Below, in pieces: positions 1-7,976 of a stretch of DNA of 64,000 nt. The translations under genes were made by a program, and so were the position numbers. The notes under the pieces are model-generated. The model was given only the letters and a program-made list of their open reading frames with translations, did not search any database and had not been told where the DNA came from. Source of the DNA: Microbulbifer donghaiensis (lineage in GTDB: Bacteria; Pseudomonadota; Gammaproteobacteria; Pseudomonadales; Cellvibrionaceae); the NCBI RefSeq assembly GCF_900129095.1, contig NZ_FQVA01000001.1, forward strand, positions 1,612,001 to 1,676,000. Reading direction: 5' to 3'. Numbering within the stretch: the stretch's first letter is position 1; each line of letters begins with the position of its first letter.

Positions 1-143
1 TCGTGACGGACAACTGACTCCTGACTGGGACAGTTGAGGGCGGCCTGCGCGCTTGCAACAGGCAACAGCCATCCACCGCCGGCGAGAACAAGGCCAACAA
101 GCGCGCTCTTCCAAGACTTACGCCCAGTTACATCCGACATCAT
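1..143 (-). CDS. 5' end of a secreted protein (runs off the left edge)
   Basis: Reading leftward from ATG ATG at 143/140 there is an open frame to the window edge (47 codons). It encodes a basic N-terminus (TGRKSWK), a hydrophobic stretch (ALVGLVLAGGGWLLPVA) and an Ala-rich SAQA cleavage region followed by LNCPS, which is a convincing Sec signal peptide. No functional domain is inside the window, so the product is unknown beyond being exported. The ribosome site before the ATG pair is weak (AGTGG). It lies downstream of, and on the same strand as, the motor operon, but about 300 bp and a strong hairpin separate them, so it is probably its own unit. Confidence 0.5.
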   Translation of the reverse strand, partial: MMSDVTGRKSWKSALVGLVLAGGGWLLPVASAQAALNCPSQESVVRH

Positions 144-400
144 CGCCACTTTTCAGCCGCCCTATTCAATTGAAACTCCTGTACGCAGCGTCCACCGACA
201 CTGCGGCCGGACAGACACTCCTCGGCGGGCGAACTTTATTCAGATGGAGAATCAGCAGCCGTGAAGCAGGTCAAAATTAACGTTCTTGCGGGGAACTTTT
301 TTTACGTTTGCAAAGTAGTTCTCAGGGAAAATCGAGGCAAACTCTAAATATTTAGGAAAAAATTTTAGAGCCCGCTAGCTGATGTCGATAGATAGGAACC
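144..400. other. Intergenic stretch, no gene seen
   Basis: About 257 bases between the leftmost partial gene and the hairpin that ends the motor operon. The short frames here overlap each other, are Pro/Arg-rich and have no ribosome site. It becomes AT-rich from about 265 to 370 and presumably holds the promoter of the leftward partial gene, but I cannot place one with confidence. Confidence 0.5.
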
Positions 401-426
401 GCCCCCTCCCGCATGCGGGAGAGGGC
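401..426 (-). terminator. Hairpin ending the motor operon
   Basis: Inverted repeat GCCCCCTCCC-GCATGC-GGGAGAGGGC, 14 bases after the stop of the AgmX-like gene. Read on the plus strand it is followed by TTGTTTT; on the minus strand, the direction of the operon, there is no U-run. It is therefore either a weak minus-strand terminator or an RNA 3'-end stabiliser. Confidence 0.5.
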
Positions 427-439
427 TTGTTTTGCCAGG

Positions 440-1816
440 CTAGCCAGCCGGCAGGAAGTCGATCGGGTAGAGGATGGTAATGGTCGGCACACCGGCTTTT
501 GGGCCGAAGTTAAACCGTTTCACCCTCGCCACAATCTTGGCGTTCAGCGCCGGGGAATCCATATCGCTGGTTTCAACCTTGGCCATGGACACAGAACCAT
601 CGGGCTCGATGGTGATCTTCAGGACCATCTTGCCCTGCAACGCCGGGTTGTTGCGCAGCTCGCGGTTGTAGATGCGATAGAGCGCAGCCTTGTAGCGGTC
701 GAAGACAATCTGGATTTCCTCGTCGGTGCGCGACGGCCCCGCTCCATCGCTGAGCGGCCTGTCCTCACCGGCAAAGTCACCTTCGCTGCCAATCGAACTC
801 TCGACCCGGGAGAAGGCCACGCCCGAGAGCGCCGTGCCTGAACCACCGACATTGCGGCTGAGGCTGGCGGTATTGATGCCGCCACTGCCGGCTTTGGCCG
901 CCGCGGTGATAAGCGAGCGCTGACTGCGGTTTTCCTTCTTGCCGGCGGTACTGAGCTGGGTCTGCTGGCCGAGGCGATTGTCCAGGTCGTCCTCGATGAG
1001 ATCCTGGAAGTTGTCCTTGAAGGCCAACACGCCCGTGCGCTCCGCCTTCTTGCGCGCGTCCTTCTTCTCGGCCTTGGACGGTTTGGGATCCTGCTTGGCA
1101 ACCTGTTGCTTGGGCTCGGGCTTCTTCTCGTCCTGCTTCGGCTTGGGTTTCTCCGGCTCCGGTGGCGGTTTCGGCTTGGTTTTCTTCTCGATTACCAGCT
1201 TGGCCAGGCGCTCGGGAATTTCAACAACCTCGTCCGCTTCCGGCTCGGGTATTTTCCACAGGGGCACCAAATAACCGAGCAGCAGGGCCACCAGCAACGA
1301 CACCAGTACGCAGCGGCGGAAGCGGCGCTCATCCTCGCCCTGGGTGTGCCAGGGCATGGACATCGGACGGAAGTCCTGCTGTTCGAACTCTCGTGTTATT
1401 TCAAATTCGAACTGCGACTCTTCCTCCCGAAGGCGCAGCTGTTCTGCCCGCTCGTCTAACTCGAAAATTTCGTCGTTGCAGCTCTCGATCTTGTCGAGTA
1501 CGCGACGACGGCGCTCCTGCAGCAGATCGAGGTTCGCGTTGTAGACACTGACAGTGTGCTGGATGCGCCGAATGACGACCTTGGAGGCATCTTCACGGTA
1601 GTCGTCGGCCCAGAACAGCTCCCCGGCCCCAACGTCTTCCAGCTTGCCAAGGCGCTCGGAAATTTCGTCGAGCAGCTGGTGCTTGGACTCATCCCTGCGC
1701 AGCTCATTCAACTTCTCGTCGATCAGACGCTGCTCACCTTCGAGCATGCGAATGCGCCGGTGAACCGCTTCCAGTTCGCCGCTGACCGCTTGCTGTTGTT
1801 GAAGAAAATTACTCAC
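440..1816 (-). CDS. TonB-like energy transducer with AgmX/PglI-type C-terminal domain
   Basis: 458 aa inner-membrane protein. Residues 1-165 are charged and heptad-like (cytoplasmic coiled coil), one TM helix lies at about 169-187, then a Pro/Lys-rich periplasmic linker (211-256) and a Gly/Ser-rich stretch. A TonB-like C-terminal domain (about 360-458) contains an ALYRIYNRELRNNPALQGKM-type helix and a KITIEPDGSV strand, as in AgmX/PglI-family proteins. It is the last gene after ExbB, ExbD and ExbD, 9 bases downstream of the preceding stop, so it is the likely output arm that carries proton-motive force across the periplasm. The long N-terminal cytoplasmic coiled coil is unlike classical TonB and closer to GltG/GltJ-type gliding proteins. 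Assignment by motif, not by search. Confidence 0.8.
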   Translation of the reverse strand: MSNFLQQQQAVSGELEAVHRRIRMLEGEQRLIDEKLNELRRDESKHQLLDEISERLGKLEDVGAGELFWADDYREDASKVVIRRIQHTVSVYNANLDLLQERRRRVLDKIESCNDEIFELDERAEQLRLREEESQFEFEITREFEQQDFRPMSMPWHTQGEDERRFRRCVLVSLLVALLLGYLVPLWKIPEPEADEVVEIPERLAKLVIEKKTKPKPPPEPEKPKPKQDEKKPEPKQQVAKQDPKPSKAEKKDARKKAERTGVLAFKDNFQDLIEDDLDNRLGQQTQLSTAGKKENRSQRSLITAAAKAGSGGINTASLSRNVGGSGTALSGVAFSRVESSIGSEGDFAGEDRPLSDGAGPSRTDEEIQIVFDRYKAALYRIYNRELRNNPALQGKMVLKITIEPDGSVSMAKVETSDMDSPALNAKIVARVKRFNFGPKAGVPTITILYPIDFLPAG

Positions 1817-1825
1817 AGACTTCCA

Positions 1826-2365
1826 TTAACCTTGCGATGCTTTCTGAATTACCGCCAGAGAGACCTTGGTGTATCCGGCATCCGTACAGCTGGACATCAC
1901 TTTCTTCAGCAAACTGAACGGAATGGTTCGGTCTGCGAGAATATTCACTTCTGGTGGCAGTTGCTCAGGCGCTTCCTCTGCCTCTTCGGCGATCTCTTGC
2001 TGCTCGATCTGAGCGATAGTGATGGCCTTGTCCATCTCGAGGATCATGGCGTCTTTGATGGCCTGGATTATGGTTTCCTCGCTATTGATCACCTCTTCGG
2101 TGGCAATCACCGGTTTCGCCTCAACCAGAATTTCCCTGTCCGTCACCATCAGGGTCACGGTTTCCCGCGGTTTGGCCTCTACCACCGAGTCCGGCAGCGT
2201 AATGACCTTCGGCGGCTCCAGTGCCTCATTGCTGGACGTGTTGGTCAGCAGGAAGAACACCAGAATGGTGAATACATCCATTAGTGAGGTCAGGTTCATG
2301 CCGGAGGTTTTCTTGCGCTTATGGCTGCGGGCCATGCGCTTCATGCGTCGGCTTTCACGTTTCAC
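1826..2365 (-). CDS. ExbD/TolR-family proton channel subunit (with channel Asp)
   Basis: 179 aa. The N-terminus is very basic (MKRESRRMKRMARSHKRKK), then a single TM helix at about 24-42 with the family motif TSLMDVFTILVFFLL, so D30 sits where the essential proton-carrying Asp of ExbD/TolR lies. A periplasmic domain of about 130 residues follows. The GTG start at 2365 overlaps the stop of the preceding exbD by four bases (GTGA), indicating translational coupling; ATG at 2344 is a possible alternative start. It is one of two ExbD paralogues in the operon, and the only one retaining the channel aspartate. Confidence 0.88.
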   Translation of the reverse strand: MKRESRRMKRMARSHKRKKTSGMNLTSLMDVFTILVFFLLTNTSSNEALEPPKVITLPDSVVEAKPRETVTLMVTDREILVEAKPVIATEEVINSEETIIQAIKDAMILEMDKAITIAQIEQQEIAEEAEEAPEQLPPEVNILADRTIPFSLLKKVMSSCTDAGYTKVSLAVIQKASQG

Positions 2366-2958
2366 GGCGCATCTCCTATGGAAATATCCGGGAAGAGTTC
2401 CACCCGCTCTACGGCTTCCGGATCATCGGGATCAGCATCTTCGACGCGCACTTCCGCGCCGCGCACCGCATCCATGACGCCAACCAGGTGCTCGTAGGCG
2501 ATATTCGGCTCCATCAGCAGAATGGAATCGGTCTTGTCCGGATAACTGGCTTTCACCTGCAGCAAAAACTTACTCAATTTCTTCAGGTCGTAGACTTCTT
2601 CCGTTGGCAGTAGCGCCTGCCCTTCCTGTTCTGTGTTTTCGGCAGCGGCCTCAGCCGGCGTTGCCTGCGCGGCGCCCTCGCCTTCCGCGGCGGTATTCAG
2701 GTTAGGGAAGCGCGCGATCACTTTTTCCCCGTCACTGATTTCGAGGGTGTCTTTGCGCACTACCACTTCCACAGTGACCTTGGGATCATCCGGCGCACCA
2801 CCACCGGCACCACTCGGCATATTCAGCTCAAGAATGGTCACCCGTGAAAACACTGCCGATACGAGCAGGAAAGGCACCAGCACCACCATCAGGTTCAGAA
2901 AGGCGGTAATATCCAGCTCCGGGGCTTCTTTGTTTCTCCCGTGGCGCCGACTTCTCAT
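2362..2958 (-). CDS. ExbD/TolR-family subunit lacking the channel Asp
   Basis: 198 aa with one TM helix (about 17-38) and a periplasmic domain. The signature region reads ITAFLNLMVVLVPFLL, so N22 replaces the proton-binding Asp (ExbD D25 / TolR D23 in E. coli). The helix alignment is clear, including the preceding Thr and following Met. Residues about 85-115 form an Ala/Glu-rich insertion (EGEGAAQATPAEAAAENTEQ). The ATG overlaps the last base of the ExbB stop (TAATG). Probably pairs with the Asp-bearing ExbD to make an asymmetric stator. ExbD family is certain; the asymmetric-dimer idea is inference. Confidence 0.87.
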   Translation of the reverse strand: MRSRRHGRNKEAPELDITAFLNLMVVLVPFLLVSAVFSRVTILELNMPSGAGGGAPDDPKVTVEVVVRKDTLEISDGEKVIARFPNLNTAAEGEGAAQATPAEAAAENTEQEGQALLPTEEVYDLKKLSKFLLQVKASYPDKTDSILLMEPNIAYEHLVGVMDAVRGAEVRVEDADPDDPEAVERVELFPDISIGDAP

Positions 2959-3731
2959 TACACTTTTTCCACTTGCTGTTCTTCGGTGACGGCGTCGACC
3001 TCATCACTTTCTGCGGATTCCTCGGCGCTTGCGTCGGTGGAGTTCTGCTCAGCAGAATTTTCAGCTTCAGCAGCGGGAGTATCGATCTCATGACGGCGAC
3101 GGGTAGAAGTGGAAATCAGGTTCAGAGCCTTCACGGATACCATTTCCAGACTGTCGATAATTTCACCCGTCAGAGAGTTCAGCAGGGCGTGCACTACCAG
3201 CAGCGGAATACCGGTCATCAGGCCGAAGGCGGTGGTGTTCATCGCCACGGAGATACTGGCGGAGAGCAGATCCGCCTTTTCCGCCGGGTTGGCGTTGGCT
3301 ACCGCGGTAAAGGCCTCGATCAGGCCCATGATGGTGCCGAGCAGGCCCAGCAGTGTGGCGATATTCGAGAATAGCGCCACGTACGGAGTGCGTTTCTCGA
3401 GCTGCGGAATAATTTCCATCATGCTCTCTTCCATCGCGATCTCAATGTCCTCGCGACGGCGTACGGTACCCTGACGGGCAAGACCCATTGACAGCAGCTT
3501 GCTTACGCTGGTGTTGTCCTGCTTTACCAGGTTGCGCGCGCGATCGAAATCACCCGACGCGAGTACCGGCTGCAGTTTGTCCCACATAGCGCGATTGGTG
3601 TGACGTTCATACACCAAACGGATATAGCGTTCTATCGCCACCGCGCTACCCAGCGCAGCAACCAGGAGAATGGGGTACATGAAGGTACCACCGGTCTGGA
3701 AGAACGCGATTACGCTGTTGAAAAAGTCCAT
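2958..3731 (-). CDS. MotA/TolQ/ExbB-family proton channel
   Basis: 257 aa with three TM helices: 16-34, 118-140 (VALFSNIATLLGLLGTIMGLIEAF) and 160-184 (ISVAMNTTAFGLMTGIPLLVVHALL). The GTIMG and NTTAFGL segments are the conserved channel Thr/Gly motifs of ExbB/TolQ. The C-terminal tail (about 218-257) is unusually long, acidic and Ala/Ser/Glu-rich. It heads the motor sub-operon, preceded by a 180-base gap containing a long inverted repeat, and is followed without gap by two exbD genes. With them it forms a proton-driven stator; the cargo is presumably the downstream TonB-like protein rather than a siderophore receptor, as no TonB-dependent receptor is nearby. Confidence 0.92.
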   Translation of the reverse strand: MDFFNSVIAFFQTGGTFMYPILLVAALGSAVAIERYIRLVYERHTNRAMWDKLQPVLASGDFDRARNLVKQDNTSVSKLLSMGLARQGTVRRREDIEIAMEESMMEIIPQLEKRTPYVALFSNIATLLGLLGTIMGLIEAFTAVANANPAEKADLLSASISVAMNTTAFGLMTGIPLLVVHALLNSLTGEIIDSLEMVSVKALNLISTSTRRRHEIDTPAAEAENSAEQNSTDASAEESAESDEVDAVTEEQQVEKV

Positions 3732-3828
3732 TACAAACCCTCTTTAAATGTACCGCTGTAATTTTGTTGAATTATTTCTGCTTGTTTGGTGGACACGCTT
3801 CACTTTGCCCACCCTAATAAATTTCTTT

Positions 3829-3900
3829 TAGGAGCCTGCTTGCAGGCGAACATCCGGGGGCCTTTTCTACCTCATTTTTTCGCCTGCGAGCAGGCTCCTA
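3829..3900. repeat. REP/BIME-like inverted repeat, 22-bp arms
   Basis: Arms at 3829-3850 (TAGGAGCCTGCTTGCAGGCG..) and 3879-3900 are reverse complements with one mismatch. Each arm is itself palindromic (GCCTGC-TT-GCAGGC), the layout of Pseudomonas-type REP doublets. It lies in the gap between the ExbB gene and the upstream small gene. Immediately left, about 3789-3815, is a degenerate copy of the arm shared by the elements near 13.85 kb and 43.75 kb (CACGCTTCACTTTGCCCACC). Confidence 0.8.
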
Positions 3901-3912
3901 CAGGTGAAGCCC

Positions 3913-4227
3913 TTAATCATCTGAGAGGCTCAGCTCGTAAAACTCAAGCTCGCGCATGAAGACCTCTTTATCCAGCGGCTTCAATTTGTCGTCCATCAGG
4001 CTGGAAACCAGACCGCTCTCGACACCCACCTCCGAGCTTTTCCAGGGCACGATATAGAGTGACTTGGGCGCTTCCTTGTTGCCGATAATCGAGATGCCGG
4101 ACAGCTCCTTGACTTTGGTATCTACCTTTTTGCCATTGGAGTTTTCGGTGTCTGTTTGCGCCGACGCCGTCGAAATCCCGAGTGTAAAGGCGGCAAACAA
4201 CACGACCTTCAAGCTCACAGGTATCAA
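3913..4227 (-). CDS. Small exported protein of unknown function
   Basis: 104 aa, starting MIPVSLKVVLFAAFTLGISTAS and with a probable signal-peptide cleavage after ASA-Q (about residue 23). The mature part is about 80 residues, hydrophilic, with LSGISIIGNKEAPKSLYIVPW in the middle and an acidic C-terminus. I recognise no family. The ATG overlaps the stop of the upstream TPR lipoprotein by four bases, so it is a translationally coupled member of the operon and likely a periplasmic accessory of the motor complex. Its conservation next to the TPR genes in related genomes would be the best clue to its role. Confidence 0.75.
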   Translation of the reverse strand: MIPVSLKVVLFAAFTLGISTASAQTDTENSNGKKVDTKVKELSGISIIGNKEAPKSLYIVPWKSSEVGVESGLVSSLMDDKLKPLDKEVFMRELEFYELSLSDD

Positions 4228-4823
4228 TTGCCCGCCCTCCTCTTAAGATCAGCCAGCCAGATGGAGACTTCCTGGTTTTCCGGTTCCAGGGCCAGGTACT
4301 GTTGGAATTGTGCCAGAGCGCACTGAAGATCTTGCAGATAGAGATCACACAATATGCCCAGGTTTTTGATCAGGGGCAGATATTCCGGATTCTCGGCCAG
4401 CGAGTTCACATAAATTTTTCGCGCCTCGGCGAACCGGCCCTGCTTGCGATACAACACCGCCAGCTCGTTGGCGGCGGCCGGGTGCTGGGGATCCACCTGC
4501 AGCGCATGCAATAACGCCTCTTCAGCATTCTTCTCGTTACCGTTCTTGTAGTAGGCGATACCAAGATTGACATAGGGCGCCGGCAGGCGTTTTTCCCGTT
4601 CCACTACCGACAGCAGCAAATCAATGGCCGCAGCAAAATTTTCTTCGCGCAGGTACTCCAGTGATCGCTCAAAGTCGCGGTTGACGCTGCCCGACACGCG
4701 CACCGATGAATAGTCGGATACGCGGCCGCCGCTCGTCGGCGTACTTGCACAGGAGGCCAGCAACAGCGCCAGCGCCAATACCGCCAGACGTTGTATCACT
4801 CTTGGCATTGCCATCAGGTTCAT
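4224..4823 (-). CDS. TPR lipoprotein
   Basis: 199 aa. Signal peptide with lipobox LLAS-C at Cys25 (MNLMAMPRVIQRLAVLALALLLASCAS), so it should be lipid-anchored. Residues about 55-190 contain three to four tetratricopeptide repeats (for example LPAPYVNLGIAYYKNGNEKN, QHPAAANELAVLYRKQGRFA, PEYLPLIKNLGILCDLYL). It lies 9 bases after the giant TPR gene and overlaps the next small gene. It resembles GltE/PilF-like outer-membrane TPR lipoproteins in layout. Role inferred: scaffold linking motor to outer envelope. Confidence 0.85.
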   Translation of the reverse strand: MNLMAMPRVIQRLAVLALALLLASCASTPTSGGRVSDYSSVRVSGSVNRDFERSLEYLREENFAAAIDLLLSVVEREKRLPAPYVNLGIAYYKNGNEKNAEEALLHALQVDPQHPAAANELAVLYRKQGRFAEARKIYVNSLAENPEYLPLIKNLGILCDLYLQDLQCALAQFQQYLALEPENQEVSIWLADLKRRAGN

Positions 4824-4832
4824 AAAAGCTCC

Positions 4833-7800
4833 TTACCCTTCACCACCGGACAGGACTTCATCACTACTGGCCTGCTCAGGAGCTGGCGCCATCGGCACTA
4901 TGCTCGGCAGGTATTGTCCAGCCTCCTCCGCCCTCGCGTAACGCGCGGGCACCAAGCCGGCGAGTTTGCCGATACTCTTGTCGATCCACACGTTGAAGAT
5001 ACCCATACCCAGCAACTCGACATTCTTCTCGTGCACCGAGATCGCCTTCTCTTCGAACGGATAAATCTGCTCTTCAAGCGCCAGCTCGTACTCCTCGAGT
5101 TCCAGCGCGCTCAGATTGCCGGGCCGCTCCGAGTCCTTCAGGGCCCTGCTGAAATGCAGGTAAATTTCCGCAAGGTAATAGGTGGCAGCAGCGGTGACGT
5201 CGGCTACCTGGTAATCGATCAGATCAGAGTAGGCGCTGATAGCGGCCTTCATGCGCAGGCGCTTCTTGTCCAGGTTCTGCTTGATTGGCTCAACCAGCTG
5301 AACCTCGGTAAAGGCATCGAAGCTGGGTTCGGCAAGGAGCAGTGCCGCGTTGCCGGCCAGGTAGCGCGTGCGATCATTCCGCTGATTACCGCCGCGCAGC
5401 TCGAGCCGCACCATTTCGCGCAACTCTCCCAGGTATCGCTGCTGCGCACCGGTAGCCTTATACAGCTCGGCAATCTTCTGGCGAGTTTCCAGCGCCGGCT
5501 CCATCGGACTGGGGAACAGCTTCACGTAGCGGCGCAGCACTTCCAGTGCTTTATCGCTTTCCTTGGCCGCGCTGTAGAGATCGGCAGCCTGGGTAAGCGC
5601 TTCGCGGCGGACATCTTCATCTTCCGACTCGCGCTCGATACGCTCAAATTCCGCCGCCGCCAGCAGCAGCTCGCCGCTCTCCTGATAAACCACCGCCAGT
5701 TTTTTGGTGACATCTTTAGCCAGTTTGTGCTGGGGGAAATTGCGACGGAAGTTATTCAGCACCGCCGCCGCCTGCGTCCAGTCTTTCAATACGATCAGGG
5801 ATGCCGCCGCATCGTATTCGGCGGTGGCCAGCAGGGTTGCACCCGGGGCCACATTGCGAATACGCAGGAAATGGTTGGCTGCGGTGGCGTGGTCTTCCTG
5901 TTTGCGCGCCAGGTCACCCTGCTGATAGATAGAGGCGGCCAGGTTGTCCACCAGGCCGGCGCGATCCTTGGCATCGGTGGCGGTCAGGCTGAGGGCCTGC
6001 CCGTAGGCAGCCTCGGCATCGACGAATGCTTCGGTATCGAAAGACGCATGGGCCACCAGTTTCCAGGTGGAACGGCGAATTTCCTGCACCGCCGCGGGGA
6101 ATTTCTCCAGCAACAGCCTGCCGTTGTGTACCGTCTGGGGGTAGTCTTTCAGACCATACAGTTCCTCAACTGCACCCACCATCACCTGCGGCGCCTTGGC
6201 GTGCTCCGGGAAGGTGTCCGCAAACTTGAGGGAAGAGCGGATAATTTCCCGCAGCAGCGGCGCGCGCTGGGCCGCCGCGGCTTCTTTCAGACTGCTGTTA
6301 AGGTGTTCGCGATAGGCATAGACCGCTGCGTAACCCGCCTCGCTGGAGTCCTTGTGCGCGGGGTATTCATAGGCTGTGCGCTCATATTCCAAGGCTGCGC
6401 CATGAAAATCGCGGTTTTCCAGCATTAGGCCGGCGAGTTGGTAGTTGATTTCCGGCGCGCGCGGTTTATCGCGGAAGGACTGCAGGTAACTGCGATACCA
6501 GTGAATGGCCTCGCGGTAGTGCTCCGCTTTCTTGTCCTTCAGCTTCTTGTTCTGGTAGGCAGCGTGGTAGTGGCTCGCCAGGTCGATCAGGTTGCTTTGC
6601 AGGAACTCAACAACTTCCCCGTATTCGTTGATGTCGAACACGGTCCAGTACTGCGCATCGAGGGCATAGGTGGTAGCAAACTCCTTTTTCGCGTCCAGTA
6701 CGAGTTTGGGGAATCCGCCTTTCTTGTAGATCTCGATAACACGAATGGAGAAATCTGCCGATACCTTGTGCAGCGGGTTCCGCTCAACAAAGGCATTGTA
6801 GGATTTTGCCGCATCCTGGTAGCGACGCTTGTCGAGGTAGTACTCGCCGAGGTGGCTATACACCAGCGATTCGTACTGGCGCTGGCCCTTCCGGGTGAAA
6901 TAGTCAACTACCGACTCGGCGCCACCCATGTAAGAAAAGCTCAGGCTGACGACGCGGAAGGTATCTTCGATATGCTTACGCTCGACGTCATTGGTCGTCT
7001 GCTCGAAGTCGTATCCCTGGGAAACCTTGTAGTCGAGCATGGCAACGTAGTCGTCCAGCGCCATCTCGTACATATCCTGCTTGAACAGCGACCAGCCGCG
7101 CTTGTACAACGCCAGTTCGTAGAAGCTGGACGCCACCCCGATATCGATAACCTTGCCGTAGGCTTCCTCGGCATCCAGGTATTTCTTACGGGTAAAGTAG
7201 TACTCACCCAAGCGGAACCAGGACTCATCGATATGACGGGAGTTCGGGTACTTGGCTACCAGCTGCCGCAACACATCCACGGCAGCGTCAATCTGTCCGG
7301 TTTCCTCATAAGCACGAGAAAGCTGATACATCACCTGATCATTGCGGTCATACAGGGGGTATTTGGCGAGAAGATCCCGATACAACGTGATGGCTTCGCG
7401 GGCATTCGCGGACAGCATTGCATCGGGATCACCACCCGGTACCGCCAGCGGCGTATTGTCAGACTCGATTTCGATGCTCGCACTGGCGCGCGCCTCGAAA
7501 TCGCGGTCAGTTTCCTGTGCGCCATCATCGCTGCGATCTGCCATCGAAGTCTGCGCAGCGGCAAGCGGCGCACTGGTATGGGTCGGCGCGTCCAGACGCG
7601 TCGACGGCCCGGCCGCCTCGGCATCAATTGAAACCACGGCACCGCTGGTCGCGCCAGCACCCACCGCACCGTCAATGGCGGCATCTTCTGCGCGGTGAGC
7701 CTGCTTGATCTTCAGGTCCGCGATACGCCGCATCGCCTCCGGCGTAAGGCTGGACTCCGGTGTCTCCTGCAGATACTTCTGATAACTGGCAAGCGCCTTC

Positions 7801-7976
7801 TCCAGACTGCCGTCGATATATTCCTCTTTGATCTCAATATCGACATTCTGCAGACTGCCAATGGTCTTGCCGCTATTGACGGCACAGGCATTGAGCAGCA
7901 ACGCCATCGAGGCGGCGGTGGCACAGCGGCGCATAACGATGGCAGTCGCCAGCCTGCGTTCTGCGAAGCGCTTCAC
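4833..7976 (-). CDS. Very large TPR-repeat lipoprotein
   Basis: 1047 aa. N-terminal signal with lipobox LLNAC (Cys31) followed by VNSGKTIGSL, so probably an envelope lipoprotein. A low-complexity Ala/Ser region (about 100-185) separates the N-terminus from a long array of TPR or TPR-like helical repeats that fill about 190-950 (e.g. DQVMYQLSRAYEETGQIDAA, SWFRLGEYYFTRKKYLDAEE, YSHLGEYYLDKRRYQDAAKS). The GTG start at 7976 overlaps the upstream stop (GTGA); ATG at 7934 is an alternative. Length and repeat density match the huge TPR proteins of gliding-type and biopolymer-transport-type clusters (compare AgmU/GltD). No enzymatic motif seen. Confidence 0.85.
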   Translation of the reverse strand: MKRFAERRLATAIVMRRCATAASMALLLNACAVNSGKTIGSLQNVDIEIKEEYIDGSLEKALASYQKYLQETPESSLTPEAMRRIADLKIKQAHRAEDAAIDGAVGAGATSGAVVSIDAEAAGPSTRLDAPTHTSAPLAAAQTSMADRSDDGAQETDRDFEARASASIEIESDNTPLAVPGGDPDAMLSANAREAITLYRDLLAKYPLYDRNDQVMYQLSRAYEETGQIDAAVDVLRQLVAKYPNSRHIDESWFRLGEYYFTRKKYLDAEEAYGKVIDIGVASSFYELALYKRGWSLFKQDMYEMALDDYVAMLDYKVSQGYDFEQTTNDVERKHIEDTFRVVSLSFSYMGGAESVVDYFTRKGQRQYESLVYSHLGEYYLDKRRYQDAAKSYNAFVERNPLHKVSADFSIRVIEIYKKGGFPKLVLDAKKEFATTYALDAQYWTVFDINEYGEVVEFLQSNLIDLASHYHAAYQNKKLKDKKAEHYREAIHWYRSYLQSFRDKPRAPEINYQLAGLMLENRDFHGAALEYERTAYEYPAHKDSSEAGYAAVYAYREHLNSSLKEAAAAQRAPLLREIIRSSLKFADTFPEHAKAPQVMVGAVEELYGLKDYPQTVHNGRLLLEKFPAAVQEIRRSTWKLVAHASFDTEAFVDAEAAYGQALSLTATDAKDRAGLVDNLAASIYQQGDLARKQEDHATAANHFLRIRNVAPGATLLATAEYDAAASLIVLKDWTQAAAVLNNFRRNFPQHKLAKDVTKKLAVVYQESGELLLAAAEFERIERESEDEDVRREALTQAADLYSAAKESDKALEVLRRYVKLFPSPMEPALETRQKIAELYKATGAQQRYLGELREMVRLELRGGNQRNDRTRYLAGNAALLLAEPSFDAFTEVQLVEPIKQNLDKKRLRMKAAISAYSDLIDYQVADVTAAATYYLAEIYLHFSRALKDSERPGNLSALELEEYELALEEQIYPFEEKAISVHEKNVELLGMGIFNVWIDKSIGKLAGLVPARYARAEEAGQYLPSIVPMAPAPEQASSDEVLSGGEG

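Noticed and set aside
34-280. Two overlapping plus-strand frames at the left edge
   Set aside because: Opposite to a frame with a clear signal peptide; no ribosome site.
4791-6428. 545-codon plus-strand open frame
   Set aside because: Antisense shadow of the giant TPR gene; no ribosome site and no recognisable domain.
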